Source: Limnomonas spitsbergensis
Lineage: Eukaryota > Chlorophyta > Chlorophyceae > Chlamydomonadales
Direction of reading: 5' to 3'
NCBI GenBank assembly: GCA_037349105.1
Contig: JAYJMM010000090.1
Span: 1,352,001-1,416,000, forward strand
Length of the DNA: 64,000 nucleotides
Shown: positions 40,100 to 49,984 of the stretch, in pieces
How positions within the stretch are numbered: the stretch's first letter is position 1
How the letters are laid out: each line of letters starts with the position of its first letter
Translations under genes and position numbers: made by a program
Notes under the pieces: generated by a model
The model's database searches: none
What the model was told of the DNA's origin: nothing
Seen by the model: the letters and a program-made list of their open reading frames with translations, nothing else

Positions 40100-40490
40100 C
40101 CTTTAACACCTAGGGCCTCCGGCCCTTGTATAACTGATGTGTAGTTGACGTGAACCTAGGGCCTCCGGCCCTTGTATAACTGATGTGTAGTTGACGTGAA
40201 CCTAGGGCCTCCGGCCCTTGTATAACTGATGTGTAGTTGACGTGAACCTCCATATAAAAGGAACTGCTCATCTGTGCCCACCTTCCTCTGCTGCAGCAAC
40301 GGCAAGTTGCGGCAGCCACCAGCCTGATTAGCCCCGGACCTTGGAGCCGATTGCTGAGGGGCACTCTCAGCCTGGTATTAATGCCGGTAGCTGAGCCGGG
40401 TGCTGAGCTGGGTGCTGTGGGCGGTGCTGAGCCGGGTGCTGAGCTGGGTGCTCAAGGGGGAGCTGAGCTGGGTGCTGAGCCAGGTGTTCT
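40100..40490. repeat. Two short tandem arrays
   Basis: At 40,105-40,250 a ~57-bp unit (CCTAGGGCCTCCGGCCCTTG and TATAACTGATGTGTAGTTGA) occurs three times. At 40,388-40,485 a GCTGAGCCGGGTGCT-type unit recurs about eight times. No gene seen. Confidence 0.85.
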
Positions 40491-40816
40491 TCAACGAGGA
40501 GACTGTGACCATCTTCACTGGTTTCCTCATTTCTGAACATAACTGGATGAATGTGTCAAATCTAATGATGCAGGCAGATATGTGTTGATATGCTGATCAC
40601 TCTCCCCCCCTCACATAGTCAAAAAATCTGAAAAGTGACTGTGATATTCAAAGTTTTCTGGGTTCCGGGGCCAGGGGGGGGGGGGGGTCTGGCCAAAAAG
40701 TGAAGGCCCATGACAAAACGAAATAGCCTAAGACCTTGATTGGAAGTGGCAGCACCCAAAACTGTCATCCACTTTAAATACATTGGTCACAAACAGGCTG
40801 TTGCGTGAAAAGTGGA

Positions 40817-41482
40817 TCACTTTTTTGGTTGGTCTGTGGCTGGGCATATGCACCCCTGAGTGGATGCCCTTGTCCCACCTTGCAGCCCAGTATGTGTGTC
40901 ACGATTGTTTAATCTACAGATTCTACGACCCAAGGAGGACCTCGAACTCGCCGCCAACAGAACTGCCCTTGATGCCCTCGAAATGTACGAGGCCACTGTT
41001 GAAGTGGACCTCCAGAGTCGAGTCGCTTGATCTCCATTGCTCATGCGACTGCCAAGCAGCTTGTGCCACACGACGAGCTCCCCGTTGCGCATGCCGTCCA
41101 CCGCATCCTTCGCATCGTAGTCGCCCTCTGTCAGCGTGGGGATGTCTACCTCGCTGGGGATGACCGAGGAATAAAAATTGTGGATGGCCCCTAGGAGGGT
41201 AGAGACGCTCCCTCTAGCCGGCACCTTCATTGCGCGAGTGTCGTATCCGTGGCGGCTCACAGGCAGGTGGAGAAGGACGCTGTCGCGCTCGGCGGAGAGG
41301 CAGTACGACGCATGGAGATGCCTCTTTGTCAGCTGGCATCGGCGGCAACCATCGCGGTGAACGTAGGCCTCGTTTGTCTGCTGCCACACCATAAATCCCA
41401 GGCTACCCCCATCGTTGAACTTGTAGCTTTCAGAATCGAAGGTCAGCTCACTCGCTGATGATGTATCATGTGAAGTCGCCAT
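40817..41482 (-). CDS. Hypothetical protein, 221 residues
   Basis: ATG at 41,482 and TGA at 40,817. The first about 140 residues look like a genuine globular protein: YKFNDGGSLGFMVWQQTNEA, CRRCQLTKRH (a CxxC), RDSVLLHLPVSRHGYDTRAM, GSVSTLLGAIHNFYSSVIP, and a Gly-Asp-rich stretch. The last ~70 residues are Ser/Arg-rich and may be intron read-through. No signal peptide or membrane segment. The pattern vaguely recalls proteins of large DNA viruses and protists but no family is recognised. It lies 488 bp from the family A insertion at 41,970. Confidence 0.45.
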   Translation of the reverse strand: MATSHDTSSASELTFDSESYKFNDGGSLGFMVWQQTNEAYVHRDGCRRCQLTKRHLHASYCLSAERDSVLLHLPVSRHGYDTRAMKVPARGSVSTLLGAIHNFYSSVIPSEVDIPTLTEGDYDAKDAVDGMRNGELVVWHKLLGSRMSNGDQATRLWRSTSTVASYISRASRAVLLAASSRSSLGRRICRLNNRDTHTGLQGGTRASTQGCICPATDQPKK

Positions 41483-41969
41483 CTGTGGCTGCTTGTGATG
41501 TGATGAACAGCGTGCTACTTGCCTTTATACCACATCCTCTTGTGCGAACCCCGAGGCCATGGGTCTTCCCATCAAAAGCACACACGTACTGCAGACGACA
41601 GCCTGACACAATTCAACAGGAGCCAGTGACCCCCCCTCCAGAAGCCAAGCAACCTAGCGCTGTCCCATGCCCTCTGATACACAGAAGGGGAAGCCCGAGG
41701 GATCATGAAGCCATTTCTGGCCAGCCGCAACAGCCAGGCATGGCAGAGCAGGCAGTGCAAGCAACAGGCAGAGTAGGCGCGGCAGGCATGGCAGCAAGCA
41801 GAAGAGGCAGCAGGCATGGCAGCAGGCACGGCAGAGTGGGCGCAGCAGGCAGGCAAAAAAGAAAAGCTGGAAAAATAGGAGCCATAGCATGTGCCACAAC
41901 GCCCTCCTTCCCCTCACCCTGGCACATATGGTTCATGCAGCACTTGCAGGAACTACGAGATGGGGAAGT
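41483..41969. other. Spacer with GGCATGGCAGCAG repeats
   Basis: No gene recognised. GGCATGGCAGCAGGCACGGCAG-like units of about 15 bp repeat at 41,735-41,855 and keep several frames open. It ends at the left junction of the third family A copy (GATGGGGAAGT|TGTCACGACG). Confidence 0.5.
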
Positions 41970-42781
41970 TGTCACGACGTATGGGTGCACCGCACGTATG
42001 GGTGGCTTGTACCGCTTTTTGGTTTCGGATTTCATCTGTTTGTGGTACTTAGAAGATGCCTGGCTAACTCCAGGCATTCTTCTCTTCTTACTCAAGTAAC
42101 ATACCGAAGTTGAATCACCCTGCTATCTGTAAACTGTTCTGGGATTAACGTCCAACTGTGATATTTCGGCCTCTTATCAAGGCCAGGACACTGCACTAAT
42201 AGGAGATATCTAGTTTACACTACACTGATCCTATTTCTCCAAGACCACATCATTCAGTAATAGGCCCTGATCGTTACACTGATCGAATATCTCTAGTTAA
42301 CCACTACACTTATTCGTGATCTCTAGCATCAGCTTCTCTACTTCATCCATCTCAGCTCTATCTCGATTATACCCTACACTGTGAGCTTCAACAGTTCTAT
42401 CTCTAGGCTATAATTCGACACTGTGAGCTGCTACCCAGGCCTTTTCTGGCTACCAAGTTGATTTACTGCACCAGCAGCCGATCCTCCTCATCAAAGAGTC
42501 GCCTCTTCGGCTCCTTCTTTCTCATCACTTCGGCTGGATCGACTCTCAAGTCCGTTCCACACCATTTCCTACTGTCAACAGTCGGCTTCAGTACAACTAG
42601 CCCCAGCAGGAACGAGTTCACTTCGCTACTTTTGTCAACAGTAAGAGAGGAATCATCAAAGGTTAGTGCAGTAACCCGAGGATTAGTCGAGGATAAACTG
42701 TCTGCCAGCAGTTTATCGCTCATGCACACGCTAGTTAACCCCTATAAAGGGCACTTAGCACTCCAATAAGAAGAGAAGAAT
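41970..42781 (+). repeat. Family A terminal repeat A1 (divergent subfamily) and complementary site
   Basis: About 75-80% like 17,695-18,506 by eye. Conserved structures: hairpin ATGCCTGG/CCAGGCAT (about 42,055-42,077), site ATTCTTCTCTTCTTA (42,076-42,090), hairpin GATAAACTG/CAGTTTATC (42,692-42,717), complementary site TAAGAAGAGAAGAAT (42,767-42,781). Confidence 0.75.
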
Positions 42782-42906
42782 CCAGGTTCGCATCACTTCG
42801 AATCTGCTGGCGAGTAAAAACCGGAAGTAAGGTTCATGATCGTGTTCTGTTGCCGAAAAGTCAGCGATAACAGCGAACAGATACCAATTTCGTGTTCAAC
42901 CCCTGG

Positions 42907-44733
42907 ATGAATTCCCATTCTACCCAGGGGAGGGAACCTCCTTTACAGGAGGCTAAGCCTCTCACTGAGGCCGAGCAACGCATTCGGCAGTTGCTAGCCC
43001 AGGATCAGGCTGTGCTAGCTAACCAAGCTCACATGAGGTCAAAGGCTCAGGCAAGGAAACTCGCTGCCGCGGAAGTACTCCATGCCGAACAAGTCCAGCA
43101 GCGTCAGCGCGAAATGTGTCGCCTTGATGCATTGCGGCGTGCGGCTGAGGCGCAGGAACAGGCCAAGCAGGCTCAGGCCGAGCAGGAAGCTGCGATAAAA
43201 AAAGAAGTGCAGCGCGCTGAAAGAGAAGTGCAGGCTCACATGATTCGTAGTGCGGATGAGAGGCTGGCACTGACCCCTTTGAAGGTGACCCGGACTCATT
43301 ACGAGGGCCTGCAGCGGTTTGACCAGCTAGTCGATAACCCTGCATACCTTGATGCACAAGACGATTGCTGCAGCGCACGCTCGTCACCTATACCTGCACC
43401 GGTCCAGGTTGCACCCGTGCCCGGTGGGGATCAGACTTCCCTCCCAGCAATGACCTTGCAAGAGTCCCCGATGATGGCTGGATTTCATCAGTCCGGTAAC
43501 GTAGCTTACCGGATCAACTCAGCCGTCGCTGACCATGTACCCGAAGGCTTCAAGTATGAGGTGAAGCATGCATCACCCACGGTGTCACGCCCGTCGGCTG
43601 ACATGGTTGCTCCTGAGTGTACCCCCACCCCCTCGTTCGTGAGCGTGGTGTCAGGTGAGGCTATGCAATCATGGGGACCTCCGGGTGAGGCTGTTTCTGG
43701 CAAGGAAACAGGGCGGCATGACCCCTCTTGTCATCAGGGTAAGCAGCTGAACATGGACCACCGCTTAGCCGTCGTTCCCGTTGCCTCTGAGGCCAACGAC
43801 GTCGTCACAATTGGTGAGATGAGGGACCTGTTGCGAGACATGCTAGGACGTGTGCATCAGGGACACAAGCCACCACCAGTAGTGGAGCTGCAGGAACAGC
43901 CAGTACAGCATGCACAACAATACCTGGGTTTTGGTAGCGCTCAGTCAGGGGAGGACCCTCCATGTGATCATCATCACCAGGGGTGGGAAGGCTTCCCGCA
44001 GGACACCGCGCCACCAACACCAGTATACGGTGTGCAACTTCAGGTGGGTGCATGCCGGGTCTCTGGAGAGGGTCAAGAGATTGGATCCGGAGCTGGTACG
44101 GCACGTTGCTCTGCCTTCATCCCCGACAACGAGTCTTCTGATGGCTGGTCTTTTCTGGCACAAAAGGTGAAGGGATTGCTTGGGGGGGGCATGGACAACA
44201 CCACTGACGTGAGTCAGACCCCTTACCGAGGTTCCCATCAGTATGACCCGGGTGGAAGCATGCAAATCCCCAAAACATATACTGGAGTCCCCGCCGATGA
44301 GAACCCGGTAAGGAATGAGCTGTTCAGGGAATTACGGGGGTCCCGTGGGGTCACCTCAGATCTAGCCACAAGGTTGTGTGGCTTGCGCACCGAAGGTGAG
44401 GTGTCGATCACAACTGTGGGGGGGACCCCCACAAGTTCTCAGACAGGTAAGCCGTGGTTTGAATGGCAAAACCCCCTCTTTGAGGGTCATGGTCTAGTGC
44501 CGCACGATATGGCTCTAGCGCCCGGGCCCCGCAGCGAGGACCATCACCGACCATGTGAGTCGGCAGATCAGGTTGAGCATGATGCACACCGCTTCGCGCT
44601 GTTCACCACACACGTGATTGGGGAATGGGAGATTCGGCAGATGTGGGCTGACACAGGCCAGGCCGCAAGTGAGCGTGGCCAGATAATCCCATGCTCTGCC
44701 CTGGCCATGCTGACTGACCACGACCATGAGCTT
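42907..44733 (+). CDS. gag: Family A gag-like protein, interrupted by family B insertion (completed at 55,474-55,671)
   Basis: Starts at ATG 42,907 (MNSHSTQGREP). Residues about 20-125 are an Ala/Gln/Arg/Glu-rich coiled coil (EQAKQAQAEQEAAIKKEVQR). VDNPAYL aligns with VDNPLYL of the other gag. The C-terminal third (SMQIPKTYTGVPADENPV, RLCGLRTEGEVSITTVGG, EWEIRQMWADTGQAASERGQ) is close to the 18,640-20,586 protein, while the middle differs and lacks the Gly-rich block. Family B entered within the Leu codon of DHDHEL; after the insertion the reading continues LVPFLAQSQGALDQHDGQGS to a stop at 55,671. Broken by insertion, so non-functional in this copy. Confidence 0.65.
44730..44733. repeat. Target site duplication GCTT, left
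   Basis: GCTT precedes the element start TGTCAC and is repeated after the element end GCGACA at 55,470-55,473. The related uninterrupted site (20,457-20,470) reads GAGCTTGTACC with one GCTT. Confidence 0.85.
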
Positions 44734-45400
44734 TGTCACGGTATAATGCAGTATACGTGCCAAAACCGTAGGGACCGCTGACGCGTCCCCGTAGACTCCG
44801 CAGCTTCCCTGCGGTGCCCCTTTTTAGGGTTAGGAGCCCAGCTTCCCACTTTCGGGAAGGTCTGAGGCAGGATTTCCCGTACTCAGTAAATAGGGCTTGC
44901 CGGGACCTTTGAATCCCGGCTTGCACGCTTGACATTTACTTCGTTCCTTTTAAGTGGACAGGCCTCTAATTGTAATCAGCACCGGCTATCATCCCAAGAT
45001 ATACCCTGTGAATACCAATAACGCCAGTACCACGAAGGCACGAAGACGATCAAGCCTAGTTCAGCCTCAGAGTCGACATAGCAACCTAGTAATCCTCAGC
45101 TAGATGCCCAGCCCGACCTAGGACACCGTCCGCAGTCTACGGCTACGACATCCCCCGCTTCACGCGGTAAGTGACTCAGGGACCCGACAGATCAGCTATC
45201 TGAAGGGCCAGCTGATTAGCTTTACAAGTGACCAGCTCCGTGTCTGTCATCTAGAAGTTCCAGCCACAGCTTAACGCGCTGCGCATCCGCGGCCAGTGTG
45301 TAGTCACTGAGTCCGCCCGTAGGCGTCCGCCACTATGTGGGGAAGAAGTCCGCCACGGACCCGAAGCAAACCTCTCGTGTCCACTTAAAAGGAACGAAGT
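44734..45400 (+). repeat. Family B A1 repeat and downstream complementary site
   Basis: A1 is 44,734-45,380. A 23-bp segment at 44,938-44,960 (ACTTCGTTCC...) is the perfect reverse complement of 45,378-45,400, which starts at the A1 edge. A2 at the 3' end carries the first of these (54,792-54,814) but not the second. Position right after the 5' repeat is where the reverse-transcription primer site normally lies. Confidence 0.8.
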
Positions 45401-46180
45401 GGATCTTGCCTAATCAGCCTGACCCAACGAATCCTGCTAAAGGTGTATGTGCTGTGGAGCTTGGAATTTCTTTTTGAGACAGCGGATCTGCCTTGGACAG
45501 CTAGAAATCACTAAGCAGAGCTGATAGTGCCTGTGCATCTGGACTTGCCTTTGTGGTGGAGTGCAAACTAATTCCCAAGTGTTGACAGAAGTGGATCTGC
45601 GGATCAGTGATTAAGTGGATTGCTGAGGCCGAGACATAGCAAGCTCAAGACTCCCTAGCGGGAAGCCCGACTCAACCTAGGACTACGTCTACGGTCAGCG
45701 TCTGCGGTCTACGGTCAGCGTCTGCCGTCAGTCTACGGTCAGCGTCTGCGGTCTACGGTCAGCGTCTGCGCTGCGAAGCGGAAAGAAATAGCGGACGAGA
45801 CCCGCTATATGCGGAATCATCCAAGGCTGCAGAACGCAGCTTGAGAGGAGCCTGCGAAGCTCGAGGAGCAATCTGCGCTGTGAAGCGGAAGGAAATAGCG
45901 GACGAGACCCGCTATACGCGGAATCATCCAAGGCTGCAGAACGCAGCTTAAGAGGAGTCTGCGAAGCGCGAGGAGCAAACTGCGCTGCAACCCAGAAGGT
46001 GAAAATACCCGCCGGACCCAGAAAAAGAAAATTTTCCCGTGCTTGACCTGTCTAGCAAAAGCCTAATCAGCCTGCAGAAGGTAGAGGAGAACGGAAGCAG
46101 GCTTTAAGCTCGTGCCCAGTTGCTGTGAGCCCACACAGTCGAGCTGGCACAGCTGTTCAGCATCGATAGTAATTAGTACA
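45401..46180 (+). repeat. Family B leader with tandem repeats
   Basis: Contains about five copies of GGTCTACGGTCAGCGTCTGC at 45,685-45,770, then two ~118-bp direct repeats (45,770-45,886 and 45,887-46,000) with GAAGCGGAAAGAAATAGCGG. Untranslated leader; possible packaging region. Confidence 0.7.
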
Positions 46181-49100
46181 ATGCAGGATGCCATTGTAGA
46201 TCCCAACGGCCACCAGCACCCTGTAGCCGAGGAAGCAAAGCAGATTTCCCTTGGCTTGTCGAGGGATGAATACGCAGGGATGGGGGACAAGACCCTGGGG
46301 GTTGTTAGTTCTCGAACCTTGGATGCGAGTACGGTGCACAGTGAAGTGACACGCAGGGGTATCGGACGAGGCGGCACCGCGCGCATCCCGACGGGGCTGA
46401 GCCAGGAGGGAGAGCGGTGGCCGGTTCCCGACGATGAATCCCTGGACCCGACCTCGGCGCCACCCACTGAGAGGTCGCAGACCGGTGGTGTTGGAGAGGG
46501 AGGCGGGCCAGAGGAACTTCCGGTGGACCTGCCTGTCGGGGCAGGGACACGGAGCAGCGAGGTCAAGATGGATCTCCAGGTGTCGCACACAGAGATCGGC
46601 CGAGATGAGCCAGTGCCCCAATCAACCCCGGATTTTTGGAGGCAGGGCCTGGCATATGCGCAGGGGTTGAAGCTGAAAGGAGGCACCCCTGAGTTGGCCT
46701 TGGATCCAGATACAGCAGTGTCACACACAGAGATCGGCCGAGGTGAGCCAGTGCCCCAATCAACCCCGGATTTTTTTAGGCAGGGCCTGGAATACGCGCA
46801 GTGGTTGAAACGGGTAGGAAGTGCATCTGAGTCGGCTCCAGATCCAAACACGGCTGTGTCGCAGCTACGGGGCGCGGATCTATGCAGTGGGCCAGAATAC
46901 GCGACGCAGAAGAGGCCGCTGGGAGTGGCAAGCGCTGCGCAACGCGTCAAAGAAAAGAGTGGGACGATGCCCCGAGGTGGAAATCAGATGATCAGGAAAC
47001 TTGCAGATCTGCAGGCGGTAGAGGGAGCAAAAGCCGCCACCACTGAATGGCCCCCAGTAAAAAGGAAGGAGGACCTAGCCCAGCCGGTAGGGTGGAAGAG
47101 GCTAGGGCAGTGGGCCACTGGAGTGTGGAAAGTTGTGTGTGACGCAGAGCAGGTGGGGTTGGGCAATCTGGCTGTGCTGGTTGGCACCGCAGGTCGCGTG
47201 CCCTTGGAGGCATTGACCAGGCGTGTGGAGCAGCCATGTAGGCAGGTGCCCCCCAACGGCTGGTCCATGTTTGATATCCTCAGCAGTGAAGGCGAGCCAA
47301 GTTCCATGCACCAACAGCAGACCCGAGGGAGTGCCTGTCCATCCAGGCGGGATAGCCCGGTAGCTAGCGAGCAGCTGCACCTGATCAACTGTGTTACGGC
47401 AGAGAGTGCCTGTCCACCCAGGCGGGATAGCCCGGTAGCTAGCGAGCAGCTGCACCTGATCAACTGTGTTACGGCAGAGAGTGCCTGCCCACCCAGGCAG
47501 GATAGCCCGGTAGCTAGAGAGCAGCTGCACCTGATCAACTTTGCTACGGCAGAGAGTGCCTGCCCACCAAGGCAGGATAGCCCGGTAGCTAGCGAGCAGC
47601 TGCACCTGATCAACTGTGTTCCGCAGGGGAATGCCTGTCCACCCAAACCAGCGGCCGGTGGCTGCGAGCCAGGACAACTGCAGGTGCAAGCGTCACGGCT
47701 ATGCTTGCAGAGTGAGGCAGTTCCCGTAACACATGTAGTGATCGGTGACTGCGAGCCAGGCCACCTGCAGGTGCAAGCGCCACGGCTGTGCTTTCAGAGG
47801 GAGGCAGCCCATGTGACACCTGTAGGGATCGGTGACTGCGAGCCAGGCCAACTACAGGTGCAGGCGTCACGGCTGTGTTTGCAGAGAGATGCAGTTCCTG
47901 TGACACCTGTAGGGATCGGTGGCTGCGAGCCAGGCCAACTGCAGGTGCATGCGTCACGGCTGTGTTTGCCGAGGGAGGCACCCCATGAGACACCTGTGGT
48001 GGCCGGTGGCTGTGAGCCAGGCCAACTGCAGGTGCAGGCGTCACGGCTGTGTTTGCAGATGGAGGACGTTCCTGTGACACCTGTGGTGGCCGGTGGCTGT
48101 GAGCCAGGCCAACTGCAGGTGCAGGCGTCGCGACGGTGCTTGCAGAGGGAGGCAGTTCATGTGACACCTGTGGTGGCCAGTGGCTGTGAGCCAGGCCAAC
48201 TGCAGGTGCAGGCGTCACGACGGTGCTTGCAGAGGGAGGCAGCTCATGTGACACCTGTGGTGACCGGTGGCCACGAGCCGTGCCAACTGCAGGTGCATGC
48301 GTCACGGCTGTGTTTGCCGAGGGAGACAGCCCATGAGACACCTGTGGTGGCCGGTGGCTGTGAGCCAGGCCAACTGCAGGTGCAGGCGTCACGGCTGTGG
48401 TTGCAGAGGGAGGCAGTTCCTGTGACACCTGTGGTGGCCAGTGGCTGTGAGCCAGGCCAGCTGCAGGTGCAGGCGTCACGACGATACTTGCCGAGGGAGG
48501 CAGTTCCTGTGACATCTGTGGTGGCCAGTGGCTGTGAGCCAGGCCAACTGCAGGTGCAGGCATCACGACAGTGCTTGCAGAGGGAGGCAGCTCATGTGAC
48601 ACCTGTGGTGACCGGTGGCCACGAGCCGTGCCAACTGCAGGTGCATGCGTCACGGCTGTGTTTGCCGAGGGAGGCACCCCATGAGACATCTGTGGTGGCC
48701 GGTGGCTGTGAGCCATGCCAACTGCAGGTGCAGGCGTCACGGCTGTGTTTGCAGAGAGAGGACGTTCCTGTGACACCTGTGGTGACCGGTGGCCACGAGC
48801 CGTGCCAACTGCAGGTGCATGCGTCACGGCTGTGTTTGCCGAGGGAGAGAGCCCATGGGACACCTGTGGTGGCCGGTGGCTGTGAGCCAGGCCAACTGCA
48901 GGTGCAGGCGTCACGGCTGTGTTTGCAGAGAGAGGACGTTCCTGTGACACCTGTGGTGGCCGGTGGCTGCGAGCCAGGCCAACTGCAGGTGCAGGCGTCA
49001 CGACGATGCTTGCCGAGGGAGGCAGTTCCTGTGACATCTGTGGTGGCCAGTGGCTGTGAGCCAGGCCAACTGCAGGTGAAGGCGTCACGACGGTGCTTGC

Positions 49101-49984
49101 TGAGGGAGGCAGCTCATGTGACACCTGTGGTGACCGGTGGCCACGAGCCGTGCCAACTGCAGGTGCAGGCGTCACGGCTGTGTTTGCCGAGGGAGGCAGC
49201 CCATGAGACACCTGTGGTGGCCGGTGGCTGTGAGCCAGGCCAACTGCAGGTGAAGGCGTCACGACTGTGTTTGCAGAGAGAGGACGTTCCTGTGACACCT
49301 GTGGTGGCCGGTGGCTGTGAGCCAGGCCAACTGCAGGTGCAGGCGTCGCGACGGTGTTTGCCGAGGGAGGCAGCCCATGTGCCACCTGTGGTGGCCGGTG
49401 GCTGCGAGCCGGACCAACCGCATTCTTGGGAACAAAAGCTGAGCCAGCAAGTGGCTGAGGAACCAGTTGGACCAAGTGAGGGCGAGGACCACGTGCACAG
49501 GCATGCAACGGTGTCAGTTCAGATGCATATGCACCAGCCAGAAGAGGATGGGCCTATCACACCACCAGTGGCAGCAGCTCCCGGAGGGACCAAGGTGCCA
49601 ATATCAGACCCAGGGGCGGTCCAGCAGGCCAACAAACAGCTGGGGGCGCCAGAGAGTGAGGCATGTGTGCCTACAGCTGCCGGCAGCCCTAGCCAGTCCC
49701 TGGTCAAGGCCCCAGGACTCAAGGGGGGCCAGGCAGGCAACCTGCCGGAGGGGTTGGCCGTGCAGGGTCCAACTGAAGGGGCAAGGCAGGTGATCCCGGG
49801 CACAAGGGTAGCAAGCCCAACCCACCAGGACAGTGCCCATGGGGAACACAATGGACACTCACCCAAGCCAGTTGCAGCAGAGAATCCTGAGGGGTCAGAG
49901 GAGCAGGGAATCTCCGTACCCATGCTGAGGGAAAAGGTTAACTGGTACCGGCAGAAGCTCAAAGGAGTGGCCAGGCAGCTGTAG
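46181..49984 (+). CDS. Family B gag-like protein, N-terminal part with repeats (ends at in-frame TAG)
   Basis: ATG at 46,181 (MQDAIVDPNGHQHP), 1,267 codons to TAG at 49,982-49,984. Two near-identical blocks of about 57 residues occur early (SHTEIGRDEPVPQSTPDF and SHTEIGRGEPVPQSTPDF). Then come four copies of a 25-residue unit (CPPRRDSPVASEQLHLINCV, 47,320-47,635) and about twenty copies of a 29-residue unit (GGCEPGQLQVQASRLCLQRE plus AVPVTPVVA, 47,656-49,415), each with two Cys. The tail (MLREKVNWYRQKLKGVARQL) is helical and continues in the next frame. In the inverted copy TAG is TGG, so both parts form one protein there. Family unknown; a structural gag-type role is inferred from element position. 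Confidence 0.65.
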   Translation: MQDAIVDPNGHQHPVAEEAKQISLGLSRDEYAGMGDKTLGVVSSRTLDASTVHSEVTRRGIGRGGTARIPTGLSQEGERWPVPDDESLDPTSAPPTERSQTGGVGEGGGPEELPVDLPVGAGTRSSEVKMDLQVSHTEIGRDEPVPQSTPDFWRQGLAYAQGLKLKGGTPELALDPDTAVSHTEIGRGEPVPQSTPDFFRQGLEYAQWLKRVGSASESAPDPNTAVSQLRGADLCSGPEYATQKRPLGVASAAQRVKEKSGTMPRGGNQMIRKLADLQAVEGAKAATTEWPPVKRKEDLAQPVGWKRLGQWATGVWKVVCDAEQVGLGNLAVLVGTAGRVPLEALTRRVEQPCRQVPPNGWSMFDILSSEGEPSSMHQQQTRGSACPSRRDSPVASEQLHLINCVTAESACPPRRDSPVASEQLHLINCVTAESACPPRQDSPVAREQLHLINFATAESACPPRQDSPVASEQLHLINCVPQGNACPPKPAAGGCEPGQLQVQASRLCLQSEAVPVTHVVIGDCEPGHLQVQAPRLCFQREAAHVTPVGIGDCEPGQLQVQASRLCLQRDAVPVTPVGIGGCEPGQLQVHASRLCLPREAPHETPVVAGGCEPGQLQVQASRLCLQMEDVPVTPVVAGGCEPGQLQVQASRRCLQREAVHVTPVVASGCEPGQLQVQASRRCLQREAAHVTPVVTGGHEPCQLQVHASRLCLPRETAHETPVVAGGCEPGQLQVQASRLWLQREAVPVTPVVASGCEPGQLQVQASRRYLPREAVPVTSVVASGCEPGQLQVQASRQCLQREAAHVTPVVTGGHEPCQLQVHASRLCLPREAPHETSVVAGGCEPCQLQVQASRLCLQREDVPVTPVVTGGHEPCQLQVHASRLCLPRERAHGTPVVAGGCEPGQLQVQASRLCLQREDVPVTPVVAGGCEPGQLQVQASRRCLPREAVPVTSVVASGCEPGQLQVKASRRCLLREAAHVTPVVTGGHEPCQLQVQASRLCLPREAAHETPVVAGGCEPGQLQVKASRLCLQREDVPVTPVVAGGCEPGQLQVQASRRCLPREAAHVPPVVAGGCEPDQPHSWEQKLSQQVAEEPVGPSEGEDHVHRHATVSVQMHMHQPEEDGPITPPVAAAPGGTKVPISDPGAVQQANKQLGAPESEACVPTAAGSPSQSLVKAPGLKGGQAGNLPEGLAVQGPTEGARQVIPGTRVASPTHQDSAHGEHNGHSPKPVAAENPEGSEEQGISVPMLREKVNWYRQKLKGVARQL

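Noticed and set aside
47610..49508. 632-codon open frame on the minus strand with AVGLAHSHRPPQVS repeats
   Set aside because: It is antisense to the 87-bp (29-codon) repeats of the family B gag-like protein. The period is a multiple of three, so any stop-free unit opens the opposite strand too.
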